Of a stretch of 41,690 nucleotides of DNA, positions 37,903 through 41,690 are shown one piece after another. The translations under genes and the position numbers were made by a program. Numbering within the stretch: position 1 is the stretch's first letter; each line of letters starts with the position of its first letter. A model generated the notes under the pieces. That model saw only the letters and a program-made list of their open reading frames with translations. It did no database searches and was not told the DNA's origin. Source of the DNA: a virus; IMG/VR virus record IMGVR_UViG_3300010343_000006, positions 1-41,690 of that record; one strand, given 5' to 3'.

Positions 37903-40892
37903 TGAAACTCTTCAACTTTATAGCTCGGGTACACCCCAACCACGGTCATTGGAAGAGGCGCGTTTTGCTGGATCAGGATGAAGTAATCGGAGTGATCCTG
38001 GTCCGAGTTCTGCCGCATCGGGAAGGAGATCGGAAAGTCCCCCGATTGAAGCGGTGGCGGAACATCAAGACCAGTGGTCGTATAGTTAGTCGTGATGTAT
38101 TCCAAGTCTTGCACCGATTGAGCGGTTAGGCCCAAAGGATCTTGATATAACTGGGTGATCGCATTTTGGTTCGACAACTGTCCTACTTGTCCGCCGCCTG
38201 AATCAACTAACCTCAGCACCAGATTCGTTCCTTGTTTCTTCTTTCCCTGAGCTGTTCCAATATCCGCCCCACCCTCTGGGCGCATGGGCACGATGTTGCC
38301 CTGATAAGGAAAGCCGATCGTCACCAGATTGAAGGTGCCAGGAATCGTGATACTTCCAGTGGCCGATACAATCATCTGCGGCTGCACGCCCCCATCCGCA
38401 AGAATGGCAACGGTTTGGTTGTACATCACTGCGGGCAGACCGGCGATCGTGGTGGTTCCAGTCGAGGGAGTGCTAACGGTGACCGTACCACCCGAAAGAT
38501 AAGCAAAAGATCCGCCCAGAGAGCCGGGGGTAGACACGATGATTTCAGAACTAGTGGCACTCGCCACAACCCAATTGCCATTGGGATTGAAGGTACCGGT
38601 GTAATTAACTCCGGACACCGTGATGCTCTGTCCGGCAACCGCAGTATTCGAAGCGAAAAGATTCATCTGGCCGTTATGCAAAGCAAAGAAAACCTGCACA
38701 TTAGTAATGCTTGCTGTCGGCGTGTTTAGGAACTGCACCCCACAATCGACATACCAACACGACGATTGAGCATCCCCCGCATAGCCTGCTTGCGGCCCCT
38801 CATAGTGCTTGACCATGTACTCCACGGTTCGAATCACAGTCCCATTGACCGTGCGATTGACAATCATCCATATCTCATCCCGTAAACCATCGGGAGCTGG
38901 GTTCACCGAGATCGACTCGACAATCCCGGCATTGCCTAGGTTGTGACGGTTCCACGCAGTGACGTTATCCTCCCGGTTGAAGGTATAGGATAGAAGCGTG
39001 CCATCGGCCCTCGTACCCCACAACACCGACCAGGGCTCCTGTTGAAAGGCAATTGAGGTCAATCCGCCGATGGTGATGTGATAGGCAAACTTCGATTGAT
39101 CGGTCGAATCGTAGCGATTCAGATAGAAGTTGTAGTCCATTGCAAAGACTTTGCGGCCCGCCCTTTGAACGTACAGAACTGTCGTTCCTACAAGCCAAGG
39201 AGCGATGTGTCGACAACGCCACTGCGACTGGCGAAGAATCTCGACGTTCGCCGGCCCCAAGGGAGAGGCTGAGTAGTTGGCCGAATCCAAGCCATACTCT
39301 CCGCCTTCCGTCCCAATCAGCAAAATAATCGCTGAGGATAGCCAGCAGATATTCGAAGCATCGGAACCCGACACGAGTTCGTTCATGGCCGAATCGGTCG
39401 TCTGTTGACCAAAGAAATCCTGAGCGTGGGAATTGTAAAGTCCAGGAACCGATCCCCAGACATTGAGCTTGCCAGCCAGAAACAGACGGTCTTTGTAGAA
39501 GGCCAGCGCTCGAGGCCATTCGGTGGTCGTTGACCAAGCGCCTAATTGCCATTCCACCGACGCATTCCCAATGATCGTGCCCCCAGAGGTGTATGCGGTA
39601 TAGCTGGTCGAATCGATCCCCGCTAGCGTGACGGTGGAACCTGAGGCGACCGCATTGGAATAGGGCTGCTGGTTCACCTGTGTCATTCCTGACACACCCG
39701 TGATGAAAACCGCCTCACCGGCCGTGAAAGTCTGGGTCGCTGTCACCACCGCAGGGTTGGCCTGAGTGATCCCGGTAATGGTTGCGGTGGCCCCCACCAC
39801 ATTGGCCGGGAAGCGGCTTAAAACCTTCGCTGTGACCTGCGTAGCCGACGTATAGGCGGTGATCTGCGCTATCCCGTACCCTGAGTCGGTATAGAGCCAT
39901 CGAACGCCTCCAGTGCCCATGCCATCGACCACAGAGCCCGCTGTGTGTACAGGGGGAGAAGCTCCGGAGGTCGCGGTGGTCAGCGCAATGTAGTTATTCC
40001 CATTATTGACGCAGATCTGCCCCGTAACCCAACCTACACCGGTGGTCCAAGGTTCCTGATTGAAGTACTGAGACCCGATTCGAACTAAGCGGCCGACATC
40101 GGTCGAAGCAAAGAGATTCCCCCCATAGGCGTTGATCGTGATTGCTAGCCCGGTTTCAGCCGAGACGGTGAGCGCGATCTCAGATCCCGGAACCAAAGGG
40201 ACAGGTGAGAGAAACGGTCCATCGGTCGGTGCATAGGCGGCAAACTGCCAATTGGGCGGCGCGTTGGCGAAACGGGTCAGGGTTTGTGGTGCGTAGCCTG
40301 TTGCCGTGACGGTGTTCGCCGAGCCCGCCGCAATGTAGAGCACGTCACCGGACTGTTGAATTTGTAGAGTAAACTCACCCAATGCATCGGTAAGATCGGC
40401 AGCTGCATATGGCGACGGTATCTCATAAATAGCGGTAGTCGGGCTTCCTTGATAAGGTGCCAGGGGATACCAGTACGTTGCATTCGGAGGGCTATTCCCC
40501 GTGGTCGCGAGGATGCAGTAATACGTAATGCCGCCCTGTACCACTTGGTTTCCAACCACGTAAGCGGTTGCACCGTTGTAAGCCGGATTCCCCGTTGAGA
40601 GAAGCGGCCCATGGTTCGTGTAAAAGCGGACATATTGGTTGCCGAATTCTAACTGAAAGGCTTGGGTCTGGGAGAACTCGAACCGAACGAGCCATGACCG
40701 ATTAGCTGAATTCTTGGTCTGCTGAACATAGGCAGTCCCTGGTCTGAACATCCCAGGGCCTTGCTTCAAGGAAATGAAGTTCTGGCCGATGTGAGAAGCA
40801 ATCGGATACTTCTCGTTGTCGGTGCGGCCCTCCATCTGTGGAGACCACTCACCTCCGTTAAGTGCTGCTATGGCAGGACTTGCTTTCCCCAC
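37899..40892 (-). CDS. tail nozzle protein (tail tubular B-like), 997 aa
   Basis: N-terminus ALNGGEWSPQMEGRTDNEKYPIASHIGQNFISLKQGPGMFRPGT is the signature of podoviral nozzle-type tail proteins, and SATNICW...IGTEGGEYGLDS-type region recurs mid-protein. Two insertions carry W/Y-G-V-x-Y patterns like carbohydrate-binding modules (residues about 100-145 and 285-340). A later region has Ig-like TVSGVNYTGTFNPNG strands. It forms the hollow tail tip below the portal and tail tube. Confidence 0.8.
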   Translation of the reverse strand: MGKASPAIAALNGGEWSPQMEGRTDNEKYPIASHIGQNFISLKQGPGMFRPGTAYVQQTKNSANRSWLVRFEFSQTQAFQLEFGNQYVRFYTNHGPLLSTGNPAYNGATAYVVGNQVVQGGITYYCILATTGNSPPNATYWYPLAPYQGSPTTAIYEIPSPYAAADLTDALGEFTLQIQQSGDVLYIAAGSANTVTATGYAPQTLTRFANAPPNWQFAAYAPTDGPFLSPVPLVPGSEIALTVSAETGLAITINAYGGNLFASTDVGRLVRIGSQYFNQEPWTTGVGWVTGQICVNNGNNYIALTTATSGASPPVHTAGSVVDGMGTGGVRWLYTDSGYGIAQITAYTSATQVTAKVLSRFPANVVGATATITGITQANPAVVTATQTFTAGEAVFITGVSGMTQVNQQPYSNAVASGSTVTLAGIDSTSYTAYTSGGTIIGNASVEWQLGAWSTTTEWPRALAFYKDRLFLAGKLNVWGSVPGLYNSHAQDFFGQQTTDSAMNELVSGSDASNICWLSSAIILLIGTEGGEYGLDSANYSASPLGPANVEILRQSQWRCRHIAPWLVGTTVLYVQRAGRKVFAMDYNFYLNRYDSTDQSKFAYHITIGGLTSIAFQQEPWSVLWGTRADGTLLSYTFNREDNVTAWNRHNLGNAGIVESISVNPAPDGLRDEIWMIVNRTVNGTVIRTVEYMVKHYEGPQAGYAGDAQSSCWYVDCGVQFLNTPTASITNVQVFFALHNGQMNLFASNTAVAGQSITVSGVNYTGTFNPNGNWVVASATSSEIIVSTPGSLGGSFAYLSGGTVTVSTPSTGTTTIAGLPAVMYNQTVAILADGGVQPQMIVSATGSITIPGTFNLVTIGFPYQGNIVPMRPEGGADIGTAQGKKKQGTNLVLRLVDSGGGQVGQLSNQNAITQLYQDPLGLTAQSVQDLEYITTNYTTTGLDVPPPLQSGDFPISFPMRQNSDQDHSDYFILIQQNAPLPMTVVGVYPSYKVEEFQ

Positions 40893-41510
40893 TTAGGCAT
40901 TGCCCATGCGAGCCGTAATCCACTCAGAATCCGCATTGTGGCCAGGCGGACTCCACATCGCGTTCGAGGCTGCCGCATCAGAGTAGGCTTTGTCCTTGCG
41001 CTTCTCCGCTGCAGCTTGTTTAGCGTCCGATCCAGTCAAGCGCTCACAATTGACCCAGGCAATCTCCGCAGCCAGCGCAATGCAGAAGTTCGCATTAAAA
41101 AGCGTGGTATTCGTGGTATCGGCCACATACATGAAGGACACGGGAGAGCCGTAATCGCACAGCAGCAGGTTGCCTTCAATCGAGTAGTCCGCATCGGTTG
41201 GACCTTGCCGGTAGTCCGACATGTCCAAACCGGCGTAAGTGTCCCCGATCTGTAAGGGTCTTAGGAAATCACTCGGCAGGGCAAATTGCTGAACATAGGG
41301 GCCGGAGACAGGAGTCGTAGTCAGGGCCGGTAGACTTGCCCGTTTGATGGTGAAGCGCCAAGTTCCAGGCCCTTCTTGCATCTTGCGACGCAAGAGGTCG
41401 TACGTGGTATTGATCGCCCGGGCGGTATTGGAGTTATCGGTGAAGCTCGCAATCGATGGCTTGCCCAGGATTTCTAGGGCAAGATCGGCAATATCGACGG
41501 GGGCGGCCAT
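40893..41510 (-). CDS. tail tubular protein A-like, 205 aa
   Basis: Adapter-type protein: ADLALEILGKPSIASFTDNSNTARAINTTYDLLRRKMQEGPGTWRFTIKRA, SDFLRPLQIGDTY, CIALAAEIAWVNCERLTGSDAKQAAAEKRKDKAYSDAA. This matches T7 gp11-like tail tube A proteins that ring the portal. ATG 41510. Directly upstream of the nozzle gene as usual. Confidence 0.85.
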   Translation of the reverse strand: MAAPVDIADLALEILGKPSIASFTDNSNTARAINTTYDLLRRKMQEGPGTWRFTIKRASLPALTTTPVSGPYVQQFALPSDFLRPLQIGDTYAGLDMSDYRQGPTDADYSIEGNLLLCDYGSPVSFMYVADTTNTTLFNANFCIALAAEIAWVNCERLTGSDAKQAAAEKRKDKAYSDAAASNAMWSPPGHNADSEWITARMGNA

Positions 41511-41546
41511 CGTCCGACTATGCTTGAATCGGGCGGCACATGAAAG

Positions 41547-41690
41547 CTATTGTCCGCTGTTGAAGGCCCTAGTATAGACCACGATCAAATTGCTAGCCGA
41601 GGGGGTGAACGTGAAAGCTGCAAAGTCATTCAAAATCGGCGGATCGAAAACGATGTTCGTATCAATGGTGACCTGACCTGAAACCAGCAA
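41547..41690 (-). CDS. decoration-like protein, C-terminal part (cut by window edge)
   Basis: Open from the window edge to TAG at 41547, 47 codons: TIDTNIVFDPPILNDFAAFTFTPSA then LIVVYTRAFNSG. The SGQVTIDT...LNDFAAFTFTPSA pattern resembles the C-terminal half of small phage head proteins whose first half would look like the gene at 1-170. Joining the two would need a short missing segment. Confidence 0.5.
   Translation of the reverse strand: MLVSGQVTIDTNIVFDPPILNDFAAFTFTPSASNLIVVYTRAFNSGQ

Noticed and set aside
1-41690. Search for CRISPR arrays, integrase, insertion sequences and attachment sites
   Set aside because: None found: no regularly spaced repeats, no transposase or integrase motifs and no flanking direct repeats.

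Overview
The window is almost the entire genome of a short-tailed, podovirus-like tailed phage of a Gram-negative, probably proteobacterial, host. It encodes small and large terminase, portal, scaffold, major capsid protein, a tail-tubular/nozzle pair, three large T7-type internal (ejection) proteins, an SGNH-hydrolase tail fibre, a muramidase-like lysin with a holin, and an ERF single-strand annealing protein. I see no integrase, DNA or RNA polymerase, helicase or primase. The host genus cannot be read from the sequence.

Layout. Two transcription arms diverge from a control region at about 19.36-19.46 kb. The rightward arm (19464-24198) carries small early genes, ERF, an ERF-linked protein and a YbcO-type nuclease. 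The leftward arm runs from a Cro-like repressor (19360) through about 25 tightly overlapping small genes (19.2-12.4 kb), then terminase (12.4-10.8 kb), portal (10.1-8.5 kb), fibre/decoration-like proteins (8.5-4.0 kb), scaffold (3.7-2.8 kb), capsid (2.1-1.2 kb) and head proteins (1.1 kb to base 1). It resumes at the right edge with tail tube, nozzle, internal virion proteins, tail fibre and lysis genes, ending at 25390. The first and last coding stretches look like the two halves of one decoration-protein gene. The molecule is therefore probably circular or circularly permuted, with a short piece missing at the join.

Two short rightward units interrupt this plan: 2384-2729, lying between scaffold and capsid, and 24432-25386. 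Both are preceded by diverged copies of the same ~100-nt, potentially structured leader (2270-2368 and 24314-24409), which is the most interesting unexplained signal here. Other notable features are a 10-bp-periodic GAGCTA iteron beside the small terminase gene (candidate packaging site), a holin gene nested in another frame inside an uninterrupted lysin reading frame, a probable leaderless repressor mRNA, a probable AUU start codon, duplicated gene-junction 'linker' sequences, and a GNAT-like domain inside the giant ejection protein.

How it works together, by inference from families: the Cro-like protein and paired promoters control the early arm. ERF and the nucleases serve recombination and processing. 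Terminase fills a portal/scaffold/capsid head. The tail tube, nozzle and SGNH fibre bind and modify the host surface, the ejection proteins form the channel into the cell, and holin plus lysin release progeny. Almost all neighbouring genes overlap by ATGA or GTGA, so translational coupling is probably pervasive.
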